A stretch of 64,000 nt of DNA from Pseudomonadota bacterium. GTDB taxonomy: Bacteria; Pseudomonadota; Gammaproteobacteria; Steroidobacterales; Steroidobacteraceae. The DNA lies in NCBI GenBank assembly GCA_963204835.1, contig CAUJHJ010000020.1, forward strand, positions 1-64,000. Reading direction: 5' to 3'. Positions 8,306-17,874 of the stretch are shown here, piece by piece. The notes under the pieces were generated by a model. It saw only the letters and a list, made by a program, of their open reading frames with translations, was not told the DNA's origin and did not search any database. The translations under genes and the position numbers were made by a program. The number at the start of each line of letters is the position of its first letter. Positions within the stretch are counted from its first letter, which is position 1.

Positions 8306-9948
8306 TCGCCATCGTCGAGGCTGCCCGGGCCGGCCTGCTGCAGCGTGAGCACTGGGCCCGCAACCTGGCCGCCGGACTCGTCGTCGGCATCGTCGCGCTG
8401 CCGCTTGCCATGGCATTCGCCATGGCAAGCGGCGTCAAGCCCGAGCAGGGCATCTACACCTCGATCGTTGCGGGACTTGCCGTCTCGCTGTTCGGCGGCA
8501 GCCGCATCCAGATCGCGGGTCCCACCGGGGCCTTCGTCGTGATCCTTGCCGCCATCGTGGCGAAGTTCGGCGTCGACGGACTGCTGCTCGCGACCATCAT
8601 GGCGGGCGCCATGCTCGTGCTGTTTGGCGCCGCGCGCTTCGGCGGCGTGCTGCGCTTCATTCCCGAACCCGTGATCGCCGGTTTCACTGCGGGCATCGGC
8701 GTCGTGATCTGGGTGGGGCAATGGAAGGACTTCTTCGGCCTGCCGGCGCCCACCGGCGCGCATTTCCACGACAAGCTGCTGCAGCTGCTGCAGTCGCTGC
8801 CCGGGTTTCATCCCGCCACCACTTTGCTGGCAGCCCTCAGCCTCGCGCTCGCGGTCTTCGCCCCTCGCATCCCCGGCCTTGCGCGCGTGCCGGGCCCGCT
8901 GGTCGCGATGATTGTCGCCACCGTGCTGCAGGCCAGCTTCGGCTTCGAGCATGTCGCGACCATCAAGAGCGCGTTCGGCGGGATCCCGCTCGGCCTGCCC
9001 CACCTCGCCCTGCCCGAGGCCAGTATCGACCGCATCCTGGCGCTCGTGCCGGCGGCCTTCACGATCGCGATGCTCGGCGCCATCGAGTCGCTGCTGTCAG
9101 CCACGGTCGCCGATGGCATGGCGGGCACCCGCCACGACTCGAACCAGGAACTGATCGGCCAGGGCATCGCGAACCTCGTCGCACCGCTGCTCGGTGGCAT
9201 CGCGGCCACCGGTGCGATCGCGCGCACCGCGACCAGCCTGCGCAACGGCGCGACGAGCCCGCTCGCCGGCATCGTTCACTGCGCCACCCTGCTCGCCATC
9301 CTGCTGCTGCTCGCGCCCTTCGCGGGCCAGGTGCCGCTCTGCGCGCTCGCCGCGATCCTGTTCGTGGTCGCCTGGAACATGAGCCAGGTGCGCCACGTGC
9401 TGCACCTCGTGCGCACCGCGCCGCGCCCGGACGTGGCGATCCTGCTGATCACCTTCGTGCTGACGGTGCTGGTCGACCTCGTGGTCGCGGTCAACGTGGG
9501 CGTAATCCTCGCCATGCTGCTGTTCCTCCGGCGCATGTCGAGTTCCGTGGAAGTCCTGCAACTCGGCGAGCGCGAACTGCATGTGGAATTGCAGGGCACC
9601 GGCCGCGATGCCGTGCCCGCCGACGTGATCGTCTACTCGATCGAGGGCCCGCTGTTCTTCGGGGCCGTCGAGAGCCTCGAGCGTGTGCTCGCACGCACCC
9701 ATAGCGACCCCCGTTGCATCGTGATCCGCCTCGGGCGCGTGCCGTTCATGGACGTGACGGGCATCCAGGCGCTCGAGGAGGCCACCCTGAACCTCGAGCG
9801 GCGAGGCGTGCGCGTCGTCTATTGCGACGCCCGCACCAATGTCCTGCGCAAGCTCGCGCGTTCCGGCCTGGTCGGGCGGCACGTCACCCCCGCCCGCTAT
9901 TTCCGCGACCTGCACGAGGCATTGATCGCCTGCGATCCGGTACAGTGA
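8302..9948 (+). CDS. SulP-family anion transporter with STAS domain
   Basis: A 548-residue inner-membrane transporter of the SLC26/SulP family, which carries sulfate, bicarbonate or dicarboxylates. The hydrophobic core starts ARNLAAGLVVGIVALPLAMA and contains the SulP motif IQIAGPTGAFVVI and the conserved GIANLVAPLLGGIAATGAIA. A cytoplasmic STAS domain occupies the last 120 residues (VPFMDVTGIQALEE). GTG at 8302 is the start because it overlaps the kinase stop by 4 bases and gives the usual family length; an ATG 255 bases earlier lies inside the kinase gene. Substrate cannot be told from sequence. Confidence 0.92.
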   Translation: MIAIVEAARAGLLQREHWARNLAAGLVVGIVALPLAMAFAMASGVKPEQGIYTSIVAGLAVSLFGGSRIQIAGPTGAFVVILAAIVAKFGVDGLLLATIMAGAMLVLFGAARFGGVLRFIPEPVIAGFTAGIGVVIWVGQWKDFFGLPAPTGAHFHDKLLQLLQSLPGFHPATTLLAALSLALAVFAPRIPGLARVPGPLVAMIVATVLQASFGFEHVATIKSAFGGIPLGLPHLALPEASIDRILALVPAAFTIAMLGAIESLLSATVADGMAGTRHDSNQELIGQGIANLVAPLLGGIAATGAIARTATSLRNGATSPLAGIVHCATLLAILLLLAPFAGQVPLCALAAILFVVAWNMSQVRHVLHLVRTAPRPDVAILLITFVLTVLVDLVVAVNVGVILAMLLFLRRMSSSVEVLQLGERELHVELQGTGRDAVPADVIVYSIEGPLFFGAVESLERVLARTHSDPRCIVIRLGRVPFMDVTGIQALEEATLNLERRGVRVVYCDARTNVLRKLARSGLVGRHVTPARYFRDLHEALIACDPVQ

Positions 9949-9968
9949 CTTCGACGGAGGTAGGAAGC

Positions 9969-10580
9969 ATGTTCAAGCCGACTCTCGCGATCCTTGCCCT
10001 GGGTGCCTGCGCACAGGCCGCCGAACCGGCGGTGACGCCGCAGGCGCAGGCAGCCCTGCGGGCTCGTGAAGTGCTCGCGCAAGCCCTGCACGTCAAGCTG
10101 CAAGACGTGAGGGTTTCGCGCATCGAGGCGCGGATCTGGAACGACTCCGGGCTCGGTTGCAGCCCACCCGGCAGCATGGCGGCCACCGTGATCAGCGAGG
10201 GCTATGCGGTGACCGCGATGGTGAATGGCCGCCTGCACCTCGTGCATGTGTCCGGGACAAACGCCCTCGTTTGCGAGCGGGGCGGCGCCGTGCTGCGCCG
10301 CCCGGATACCGCCCGCAGTGCCGGCCTCGACGCATTGATGGAGCAGGCAAGGCAGGATCTGGCGGCGCGCCTGGGCGTCGACGCCGTCCACATCCGCCTC
10401 GGTCCGCTGCGCGCGGGCCAGTGGCCCGACAGCGGCCTCGGCTGCCCGCAGGAAGGAGAGGCGCTCGCGCCGGGGCCGGTCGAAGGCCTGGTCATCTCCC
10501 TGAAGCATGCGGGGCGCGTCTACACCTACCACACGGACCGCAAGGCGGTCCGGCCCTGCCCCGCCATCGAAACGGAATAA
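9969..10580 (+). CDS. Exported protein with two DSGLGC repeats
   Basis: A 203-residue exported protein of unknown function. A signal peptide (1-18, AQAAEP) precedes two copies of one domain, at about 26-105 and 122-198. Each copy has an Ala/Leu helix, a strand reading V-R-V or V-H-I, the motif W-N/P-DSGLGC, a Gly-rich turn, two or three strands and a distal Cys (C102, C197). The paired Cys in each unit (C64/C102 and C159/C197) could form a disulfide. It follows the SulP gene by 20 bases with a GGAGG site, so it is probably the last gene of the operon. It may be a periplasmic accessory factor, which is inference. Confidence 0.7.
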   Translation: MFKPTLAILALGACAQAAEPAVTPQAQAALRAREVLAQALHVKLQDVRVSRIEARIWNDSGLGCSPPGSMAATVISEGYAVTAMVNGRLHLVHVSGTNALVCERGGAVLRRPDTARSAGLDALMEQARQDLAARLGVDAVHIRLGPLRAGQWPDSGLGCPQEGEALAPGPVEGLVISLKHAGRVYTYHTDRKAVRPCPAIETE

Positions 10581-10607
10581 AAAAGGGGCCGCCTTGCGGC
10601 GGCCCCC
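10579..10607 (-). terminator. Intrinsic terminator of the subtilisin gene
   Basis: A 9-base perfect stem (GGGGCCGCC 10585-10593, GGCGGCCCC 10598-10606) with loop TTGC. It is followed on the minus strand by six T. It lies 20 bases after the subtilisin stop; the plus-strand side lacks a T run but the hairpin may also slow readthrough from that operon. Confidence 0.8.
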
Positions 10608-10627
10608 TTGCTCAAGGGCGAGCCCGA

Positions 10628-13615
10628 CTACCGGCCGCGCCGGTGGGTCTTCAGCGCGGCATAGTCGACATGGAAGCCGAGGGCCAACTGGGACGATGCC
10701 CGGTTGTTCTGCAGCAGCCACATCGTTGCGCCGGTGGGCCCGCTGAGGCCGACTTCGACGCTGTCATTCGGATCGACGCCGAAGCTGTTCACATCCGGCA
10801 CGATTTCGTTCGCCAGGTCGACATTGCCGTGCTGCACATCGATTTCCCCGTCAGGCGCCTGCACCGTGAGCGTGTAGGCGAACTTGTCAGGCAGCAGGCC
10901 ACCGCCCGAGGTGAGCGTGAACGGCAGGATCAGCGTCCGGTCGTTGTAGTCCCACGAATTGGCGAGCCAGTCGAGGAAGCCGTCACCGGCCGCATCGAAC
11001 TGCGCGGTCACGAACTGGCCCGGGTCCACATCCTGGAAGCGTGACAGGTCGGCTCCCATCAACGTGACGTCGGGCACCCCGTCGCCGTTCGCGTCGATCT
11101 CGAGCGTGAACGTGAGGCCAGACAGGTGCTCGAACGGCCGCTCCGTCGCGATACCGAACTCGAGCACGTCGAGGTCGCCATAGAAGGCCGGATTGGCGCG
11201 ACGGAAACCGACCGCGGCAATCGAGCCGACGGTGTCGTGCTGCAACTCGCCACCGAGCTTCGCGAGGGTGAAGCCCTCGGCCCAGCCGATGGTCGGGCCG
11301 AAATTCAGCAACTTCGCACCCCTGAAGCCGTTGTCAGGCAGCGCGAGCACCGCCGAGGCGGGATCGACCACGGCGACGTAGCCGACGCGCAGCGTGTCCT
11401 TGCCGTCGGACAGGATGCACCAGCCGTCCACTTCCGTCTGGCTGATGACGGCGTCGTCATAGACGCCTGCGGCCCACGCCGCACGCGGGTCGAAGTTCAG
11501 CGAGATGCGGACCTTCGCGCTGTCCTTGCCGCTTACCCGCACGCTGCGCGGGCAATTGACAGTCACGCCTGGATAGGTCTGGTTCGCGACATGCTGCACG
11601 CTGAAAGTGCGACGCTTGCCGCTCAGGTCGTGCACGACCACGTCTTCCTTCGCGTACGTGGACGAGAACGCATTGAGTCGCCCGAACGACACGCCCGCCG
11701 GGGCCGCGTAGCTCGTGAGCGCGGCCGCACGATCGACCCGCAGCGCGCCGACGCCCTGGCGCATCAGGTCGGTGTCGCCCGCGGGGCTCGCGTTCACGGT
11801 CGAGTTCTGCAGCAGGGCCTTGATCGCGCCCTGGCCGAGGTTCGGGAACTTCTGGCGCAGCAGCGCCGCGGCGCCCGCCACGTGCGGCGACGCCATCGAC
11901 GTGCCCTGGAGATTCGCCGAGCCGGTGCCGGTGCCGACGCCCGCCGAAACGATGGCGAGGCCAGGCGCGGCGAGGTCCGGCTTGAACGTCGAGCCGCCGC
12001 CGCCGGGACCACGCGACGAGAAGGCCGTGATCTCGTCGTCCTTGGTCGGGTCGAGCGCCGCCGACAGGTTCACCGTGACACCCGCGGTCGCCGCGAGCAC
12101 GTTGCCCACGGTGCTCGAGATCATGAGGCCCGGAATCGTGATCGTGGCGTCGAGGCCGCCCATCACGATCGGATCGATGCGCGTCGCATTGGCACCGTCG
12201 TTGAACACGACGATCGCGCGCGCGCCCGCCGCCTGCGCATTGCGGTACTTGTCGACGAAGCCGCAGACGCCGCGCCGTATGAAGGCGACATTGCCGGCGA
12301 TGGCGCCGGCGTTCGCGAGCGCCGCGCAACCGTTAACCGGGTTCGCCAGCACGAGGCTGCCGGAAATCGGGCCCGCCTGCGCAAAGGTCACCGGGCCTGC
12401 GCCCTCGAGCGACGGGTAGGTGCCCGCCACATTGGCCGGCGCCGTGACGTCGAACTTCGAGTACAGGCGGCCGCCCGGCGTATTGGCCGCCGTCGAGATC
12501 GCCGAACTCGCGACACCCGGCGAGCCCGTGACATACGGCGTGTCGCCTTCGTTGCCCGCGGAAGTTGCAACGATGATGCCGACCGCCGCGGCATTGTTGC
12601 TCGAGATCGCCGACGGATCCTCCGGCTGGCCGAACGGCGAGCCGAGGCTCATGTTGATGACGTCGAGGTGATCGCTCATGTCGCCGTCGCCGTTCGGATC
12701 CATCGCCCACTCGATCGCGAGCGAGACGACGTCCGTGCTGCCACCCTCGTCGCTGAAGACCTTGAGCGCGTACAGGTCGGCGCCCGGCGCGACGCCCTGG
12801 CCGACACTGCCCGGCACGCCGATGCCCGCCGCGGTGCCCGACACGTGCGTGCCGTGGCCGTTGCCGTCGAGCGGATCCGGATCCGGCGCGGGCACGGAGG
12901 TGGGATCGTTCGCGTCGTAGGTCGGGCCGGCGAAGTCATAGCCGCCCTTCACCTTGGCGGTCGGGAAGGTTCCCGGCTCGATGACATTCTTGTCATTGGC
13001 CGCGTACTCGGCGGGATTGCCGCTGCCACCGAAATCGGCATGGGTATAGTCGATGCCGGTGTCGATGACGCCGATCGAAACGCCTTCACCCTTGCCGCTG
13101 CTCGCCCACACTTCCGGGGACCCGATCCAGGGCACGCTGTCGACGTTATCGAGCTGGTAACGATGCACGCGGCCGACGGAACGCACGCCCGGCATCGCGC
13201 GCAGGGCGGCGAGTTCGGAGGCCTTCACGTTGACGCGCAGGCCGTTCGCACCGACGCGCTGCGCCGACAGCACGCGCGCGCCGAGGCTGTCGAGCGTCGT
13301 GCGAAAGCGCGCCTGCTGCTGCGAAACACGCGCCGCCTGAGCGCGCTGCGCGGCGGGTGAGGCGTAGGCACCGGTGCTGGACAGGCTCTCGGCATTGAGT
13401 TCCGCCACCGCCGGCTCGTCGAGCCGCACGAACACCTGCACTTCGCCCCGGTCACCCGACAGCTTCGTGCCGTGCAGGCTGATCGAGCGACTCGGGTCGA
13501 TGTTCTTGCGCTTGCCCGGGCTCCCGCCCAGGGTGATGGCGGGTGCCGCCACGAGCGCTGCCATAACGAAAAGCACCGCGATCTTCGACCGCGAAGCGAA
13601 GGAATGCTGGCCCAT
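10628..13615 (-). CDS. Subtilisin-like S8 serine protease with PA domain
   Basis: A 995-residue secreted protease. A signal peptide (about 1-30) and an I9-type propeptide (55-150) lead into the S8 domain with D185 (VIDTGIDY), H254 (GHGTHVSG), N355 (SAGNEG) and S573 (GTSMASPHVAG). A protease-associated domain is inserted at about 395-515 (FIRRGVCGFVDKYRNAQAAG), the layout of Vpr/lactocepin-like enzymes. The C-terminal 330 residues are beta-rich and unassigned. It probably degrades extracellular protein. The gene stands alone, has its own terminator, and is divergent from the decarboxylase. Confidence 0.93.
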   Translation of the reverse strand: MGQHSFASRSKIAVLFVMAALVAAPAITLGGSPGKRKNIDPSRSISLHGTKLSGDRGEVQVFVRLDEPAVAELNAESLSSTGAYASPAAQRAQAARVSQQQARFRTTLDSLGARVLSAQRVGANGLRVNVKASELAALRAMPGVRSVGRVHRYQLDNVDSVPWIGSPEVWASSGKGEGVSIGVIDTGIDYTHADFGGSGNPAEYAANDKNVIEPGTFPTAKVKGGYDFAGPTYDANDPTSVPAPDPDPLDGNGHGTHVSGTAAGIGVPGSVGQGVAPGADLYALKVFSDEGGSTDVVSLAIEWAMDPNGDGDMSDHLDVINMSLGSPFGQPEDPSAISSNNAAAVGIIVATSAGNEGDTPYVTGSPGVASSAISTAANTPGGRLYSKFDVTAPANVAGTYPSLEGAGPVTFAQAGPISGSLVLANPVNGCAALANAGAIAGNVAFIRRGVCGFVDKYRNAQAAGARAIVVFNDGANATRIDPIVMGGLDATITIPGLMISSTVGNVLAATAGVTVNLSAALDPTKDDEITAFSSRGPGGGGSTFKPDLAAPGLAIVSAGVGTGTGSANLQGTSMASPHVAGAAALLRQKFPNLGQGAIKALLQNSTVNASPAGDTDLMRQGVGALRVDRAAALTSYAAPAGVSFGRLNAFSSTYAKEDVVVHDLSGKRRTFSVQHVANQTYPGVTVNCPRSVRVSGKDSAKVRISLNFDPRAAWAAGVYDDAVISQTEVDGWCILSDGKDTLRVGYVAVVDPASAVLALPDNGFRGAKLLNFGPTIGWAEGFTLAKLGGELQHDTVGSIAAVGFRRANPAFYGDLDVLEFGIATERPFEHLSGLTFTLEIDANGDGVPDVTLMGADLSRFQDVDPGQFVTAQFDAAGDGFLDWLANSWDYNDRTLILPFTLTSGGGLLPDKFAYTLTVQAPDGEIDVQHGNVDLANEIVPDVNSFGVDPNDSVEVGLSGPTGATMWLLQNNRASSQLALGFHVDYAALKTHRRGR

Positions 13616-13724
13616 TGTCTTGATCCCCGAGTTGTTCTGGTATTCGATGCAGGCGAACCTACTCCCGCACGGCGGTTAATTCAACCGCCCGGGATTCGAC
13701 ATAACATCGCTAGAGCTTCCACTC

Positions 13725-15152
13725 ATGACGGATGCCACCCTCGAATTTCCGCCCGAAACGATGCGCCGCATGGGTGACCAGGTCATGCGGCGCGTCGTGG
13801 ATCACCTCGCGACGATCGACGAGCAGCCAGTGCGCGGCGACGTCGATGCGACCGCGCTCTGCCGGGCCATGCGCGAACCGGCACCGGAGGAAGGCAGCGC
13901 TCTCGAGCCGCTGCTCGACGCCCTCTTCGACGAGTGGATCCCGCGCACGTTCAACACGGCGAGCCCCGGCTACCTCGCCTACATCCCGGGCGGAGGAGTG
14001 TTCCCGGGCGCACTGGCGGACCTCATTGCATCAGGCGTCAATCGCTACACGGGCGTATGGCCCACCGCCCCCGCGCTGGTGCAGCTCGAGGCGAACGTGC
14101 TCGACTGGCTGCGCGAGTGGATGCAGTTTCCCGCCACCGCGCGCGGCCTCTTCACGACTGGTGGCTCGATGGCCAATTTCGCGGCCATCGTCAGCGCCCG
14201 CGAGCGCAAGCTCGGCGCGGAACTGCGTCGCGGCACGATGTACCTCTCGACGCAGACCCATCATTCGGTCGGCAAGGCGGCCCGTCTCGCCGGCATCCTG
14301 CCCGACAGGGTACGTGCGATCGAAGTGGACAGCGCATTTCGCATGCGTGCCGATCTGCTCTCGCAGGCCATCGCGGCGGACCACGCGGCAGGCCTGCAGC
14401 CCTTCCTGGTCGTCTCTTCCGCGGGCACCACCAATACCGGCGCGGTCGACCCGCTGCCCGCGATCGGCGCGCTGTGCGCGCGTGAAGGACTGTGGCATCA
14501 CGTCGATGGCGCCTACGGCGCGAGTTTCCACCTGTGCCCGGAGCTGCGCCCCCTGCTCGCCGGCCTGCCGCAGGCCGATTCGGTCACGCTCGACCCGCAC
14601 AAGGGACTGTTCATACCCTACGGCACGGGCGCGGTGCTGGTGCGCGACGGCGAGGCGCTGCGCGCCGCGCACGCCGAGACCGCGAGCTACATGCCCGAAA
14701 ACCAGGGCGAGGAATTCTATGACCCGCACCAGTACGGCCCCGACCTGTCGCGCGGCTTTCCGGGCCTGCGGGTATGGCTCGCGTTCAAGCTCTACGGCGC
14801 CGCCCGCTATCGCGCGGCGCTCGCCGAGAAGCGCGCGCTCGCGCTCGATGCGGCGCGGCGCGTCGCCGCCCTGCCCCATGTCGTCATGGACGCCCCACCG
14901 CAGCTGTCGCTGTTTGCGTTCCACCTCGAATGGCCGGGCGCGACGCTCGCCGAGCAGGATGCCGCAACGCGCGAGCTCCTCGAACGGGTCACGCGCCGCG
15001 GCAAGGTCTTCATCACGGGCTGCCAGGCCGGCGGCCGTTTCCTCGCACGCGTGTGCGTGCTGAGCTTTCGCACGCGCCAGGCGCAGATCGACACCTGCGT
15101 TGAACACATCGCCGGGGAAGCGGGCGCGATCGTCGCCCGCGCGCGCGCCTAG
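13725..15152 (+). CDS. PLP-dependent group II amino-acid decarboxylase
   Basis: A 475-residue cytoplasmic enzyme of the aromatic-L-amino-acid/glutamate decarboxylase fold. Key residues are H180 (TQTHHSVGKA, ring stacking), D261 (HVDGAYG) and the PLP-binding K293 in TLDPHKGLF. Length and motifs match bacterial tyrosine/tryptophan/DOPA decarboxylases, and the N-terminal SPGYLAYIPGGG region is typical of these. Substrate is not decidable from sequence. A possible promoter (TTCAAC, 16 bases, TAACAT) lies at 13680-13707. The 3' neighbour is convergent. Confidence 0.9.
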   Translation: MTDATLEFPPETMRRMGDQVMRRVVDHLATIDEQPVRGDVDATALCRAMREPAPEEGSALEPLLDALFDEWIPRTFNTASPGYLAYIPGGGVFPGALADLIASGVNRYTGVWPTAPALVQLEANVLDWLREWMQFPATARGLFTTGGSMANFAAIVSARERKLGAELRRGTMYLSTQTHHSVGKAARLAGILPDRVRAIEVDSAFRMRADLLSQAIAADHAAGLQPFLVVSSAGTTNTGAVDPLPAIGALCAREGLWHHVDGAYGASFHLCPELRPLLAGLPQADSVTLDPHKGLFIPYGTGAVLVRDGEALRAAHAETASYMPENQGEEFYDPHQYGPDLSRGFPGLRVWLAFKLYGAARYRAALAEKRALALDAARRVAALPHVVMDAPPQLSLFAFHLEWPGATLAEQDAATRELLERVTRRGKVFITGCQAGGRFLARVCVLSFRTRQAQIDTCVEHIAGEAGAIVARARA

Positions 15153-15158
15153 CGTTCG

Positions 15159-15749
15159 TCAGCCCGCGAGATTCGCGTTCGCAAAGTCCCAGTTGACGAG
15201 GTGGGCGAGGAATGCCTTCACGTAGTCGGGCCGGCGCTGCTGGTAGTCGATGTAGTAAGCGTGTTCCCAGACGTCGAGCGTCAGCAGCGGCTTCTGGCTG
15301 CCCGTGAGCGGCGTCGCCGCATTCGAGGTGGTGGTGATCTTCAGCGTGCCGCCATCGAGCACGAGCCAGGCCCAGCCGCTCGCGAACTGGCCGACCGCCG
15401 CCGCCTGGAACTGCTCGCGGAAGGCGTCGTGGCTGCCGAAGTCCTTGACGATGCGCTGCGCGATCGCACCCGTGGCGTCGCCGCCGCCGTTCGGCCGCAT
15501 GCTCTGCCACAGGAAGGCGTGGTTCCAGGATTGCGCCGCGGCATTGAACAGCGGCCCCGGCTGGCTCGCCTGCGCCTTGACGATCTCGACGAGCGAGGCG
15601 GACTCGAGCGGCGTGCCCTTGATCAACGCACGGGTCCGGTCGACATACGCGGCGTGATGGCTGCCGTGATGGACCGTGAGGGTCTTGCGGGAGATGTGCG
15701 GCTCGAGGGCCTCGATGGCGTATGGCAGCGCGGGCAGTTCGACGGACAT
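15159..15749 (-). CDS. sodB: Superoxide dismutase, Fe type
   Basis: A 196-residue enzyme that dismutates superoxide in the cytoplasm. Metal ligands are H27, H77 (SWNH), D159 and H163 (DVWEHAYYIDY). Q73 in the AAQSWNH motif and the C-terminal WDFANANLA resemble E. coli SodB and favour iron over manganese. Start at 15749 has AGGAG upstream; the frame extends 20 codons further without such a site. It is convergent with the decarboxylase, 6 bases apart. Confidence 0.93.
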   Translation of the reverse strand: MSVELPALPYAIEALEPHISRKTLTVHHGSHHAAYVDRTRALIKGTPLESASLVEIVKAQASQPGPLFNAAAQSWNHAFLWQSMRPNGGGDATGAIAQRIVKDFGSHDAFREQFQAAAVGQFASGWAWLVLDGGTLKITTTSNAATPLTGSQKPLLTLDVWEHAYYIDYQQRRPDYVKAFLAHLVNWDFANANLAG

Positions 15750-15933
15750 GCGGGTCTCCTGTAATCCAGACCGCCCACCATAGCGGCACGCTGCCGGTTT
15801 GACCAGCATCGAGGGGGCCGCCGCTCATACCGCGTGGCGGACGGCCGCAGCAGCCGACTGCGCGCGCACCGCCTCATTGCGACGAAGATGCGCAGCGGGC
15901 CGCTCGCGCCCCGGGCCTGAGGAGAGTGACGCA

Positions 15934-17292
15934 GTGAAGAATTCCTGGATCGCAACCAGCCTCGCCGCTGCACTGGCTTTCGCCGTGCCCGCGGTTCCTG
16001 CCGCGCAGGCCGCGCCCGATCGCTACACGCTGGTTCATGCGGGCGCGCTGCTCGCCGTGCCGGGCAAGGCACCGCAGCGCGAGATGACCATCGTCGTGAA
16101 GAACACGCGCATCGTCGGCGTGTCGCCGGGTTACCTCGACGCCGCGGCCGCCGCCATTGCACCCGGCGCGCAAGTCGATCTCGTCGACCTGCGCGACCGC
16201 TTCGTGCTGCCGGGCCTGATGGATGCGCACGTGCACCTGCACGGCGAGCCTTCGTTCAGCCGACATCGCGCTGAACGCGGCGACCGCAATCCGCCCACAT
16301 CCTCGGAAGGCGCCGTCAACGCCATCGTGTACGCACGCCGAACCCTGTCCGCGGGCTTTACCATCGTGCGCGACCTCGGCTCGGACGACGAGGCCGTGTT
16401 CGCGGTCCGCAACGCCATCAATGCGGGGCGCATGATCGGCCCGCGCATCCTCGTCTCCGGCTCCGCGCTCGCGGTGACCGGCGGCCACGGCGACTCGCTG
16501 CCCCTCGACGAGACGGGTGACCCGCAGGCGCGCCTGCGCGACGGCACGTGCGATGGCCCGATGGAGTGCCGCGCCGCGGTGCGCTACCAGTACAAGCTTG
16601 GCGCCGATGTCATCAAGTTCACCTCGACCGGCGGCTTCGGCTCGAACACGGGCCTCGAGCCGCAGCTCTTTCCGGACGAGATCGAGGCAATCGTCTCGAC
16701 CGCCCACCTCGTCGGCCTCAAGGCGGCCGCGCACGCCTATTCGCCGATCGCCATCAAGCAGGCGGTGCGCGCGGGCGTCGACTCGATCGAGCATGGCTTC
16801 CTGCTCGACGACGAGGGCATCGCGCTGATGAAGAAGGCCGGTACATTCCTCGTGCCGACGCTGTCGGCGAGTTACCCGCCGCCGGTCTTCCGCATCCGCG
16901 ACCCCGAGTCGGTGCGGATACGCAACGAGCACAAGGCGTTCGAGCGTGCCCACGCGGCTGGCGTGAAGATCGCCTTCGGCACCGACGCGGGCACGTTCGC
17001 GCACGGCGACAACGCCAAGGAATTCGGCCTGATGGTGAAATTCGGCATGACCCCGATGGAGGCGATCCGCAGCGCAACCGTGGTCACGGCGGACCTGTTC
17101 GGTGTGACGGCCGATGCGGGCACGATCGAACCGGGCAAGCTCGCCGACCTCGTCGCACTCGCCGCCAATCCGCTCGACGACGTCGGCGCCCTGCTGAAGG
17201 TCGATTTCGTGATGAAGGGTGGCCAGGTCGCCAAGCGGGACGGGCGCATGCTCGAGCCCTTCAGCTATCCGCAACCTTCGGCCACTTTCTGA
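15934..17292 (+). CDS. Exported metal-dependent amidohydrolase
   Basis: A 452-residue hydrolase of the imidazolonepropionase/Xaa-Pro dipeptidase-like amidohydrolase group, with signal peptide (cleaved near AAQAAPD). The metal-binding H-x-H is in GLMDAHVHLHG. The carboxylated Lys is likely in GADVIKFTSTGG, later His in AAHAYS and EHGFLL, and the catalytic Asp in FGTDAGTF. Start is GTG at 15934 preceded by GAGGAG; the open frame upstream (TTG at 15799) would hide the signal peptide. The substrate is probably a peptide or cyclic amide, but this is not certain. A small exported NTF2-like protein follows directly. Confidence 0.85.
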   Translation: MKNSWIATSLAAALAFAVPAVPAAQAAPDRYTLVHAGALLAVPGKAPQREMTIVVKNTRIVGVSPGYLDAAAAAIAPGAQVDLVDLRDRFVLPGLMDAHVHLHGEPSFSRHRAERGDRNPPTSSEGAVNAIVYARRTLSAGFTIVRDLGSDDEAVFAVRNAINAGRMIGPRILVSGSALAVTGGHGDSLPLDETGDPQARLRDGTCDGPMECRAAVRYQYKLGADVIKFTSTGGFGSNTGLEPQLFPDEIEAIVSTAHLVGLKAAAHAYSPIAIKQAVRAGVDSIEHGFLLDDEGIALMKKAGTFLVPTLSASYPPPVFRIRDPESVRIRNEHKAFERAHAAGVKIAFGTDAGTFAHGDNAKEFGLMVKFGMTPMEAIRSATVVTADLFGVTADAGTIEPGKLADLVALAANPLDDVGALLKVDFVMKGGQVAKRDGRMLEPFSYPQPSATF

Positions 17293-17310
17293 CCCTGAAT
17301 GGAGTACCCC

Positions 17311-17856
17311 ATGCCACTACGGATGATTCGCCGAGGACCCGCCAGTGCCCTCGCCTGCGCCCTGCTGGCTGCGGGCAGCGCCTACGCGCACGAGGGCGAA
17401 TCGCATGCGCCCGCAGCCGCTGCACCGCTGGCCGGCGAGGAGCGTGCCGTGGCCGAGGTCCTCGGACAGTACGCCGCGGCGCTCAGCGCAAACGACCTCG
17501 CGCGCGTGCGGCCGCTGCTCGTGGCCGGGGATGCGTTCAGCTACTTCGAGGGCAGCTTCGTCAATGTCGGCTGGCAGAGCTTCCACGACCACCTCGCCCC
17601 CGAGATGGCGATGTTCGAGCGCCCCAGCTATCGCGTCACGGACCTGCGGCCCTTCGTCAGCGGCGACCTTGCGTACGCCACCTTTTCGTGGGCCATGGAC
17701 GTCACCGTCGTGAGCCCGAAGTTCGAGGCAGGCCGTCATCCCGTATCCATGGCCGGCAAAGGCACGGCGGTGCTCAGCCGCATCGACGGGCAATGGCGCA
17801 TCCGCCACTTGCACACGGCGCAGGCACCGGCCCGCAAGGCCGGCGCGGGTCACTGA
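17311..17856 (+). CDS. Exported NTF2-like (SnoaL/DUF4440) protein
   Basis: A 181-residue protein with a signal peptide (ending SAYAHEG) and one NTF2-like alpha+beta cone. The domain runs from AVAEVLGQYAAALSANDLAR through a Phe/Trp-rich centre to GQWRIRHLHTAQAP. Start at 17311 has GGAG 6 bases upstream; an ATG 12 bases earlier does not. It lies 18 bases after the amidohydrolase and is probably co-transcribed. Such domains bind small hydrophobic ligands or act as enzymes, and the role is unknown here. Confidence 0.75.
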   Translation: MPLRMIRRGPASALACALLAAGSAYAHEGESHAPAAAAPLAGEERAVAEVLGQYAAALSANDLARVRPLLVAGDAFSYFEGSFVNVGWQSFHDHLAPEMAMFERPSYRVTDLRPFVSGDLAYATFSWAMDVTVVSPKFEAGRHPVSMAGKGTAVLSRIDGQWRIRHLHTAQAPARKAGAGH

Positions 17857-17874
17857 CGGCCGGGACTGTCGGCG

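Noticed and set aside
11126-13360. 744-codon open frame on the plus strand opposite the subtilisin gene
   Set aside because: Arg/His/Asp-rich translation without domains; it is the usual antisense artefact of GC-rich coding DNA, and the minus strand has clear S8 motifs.
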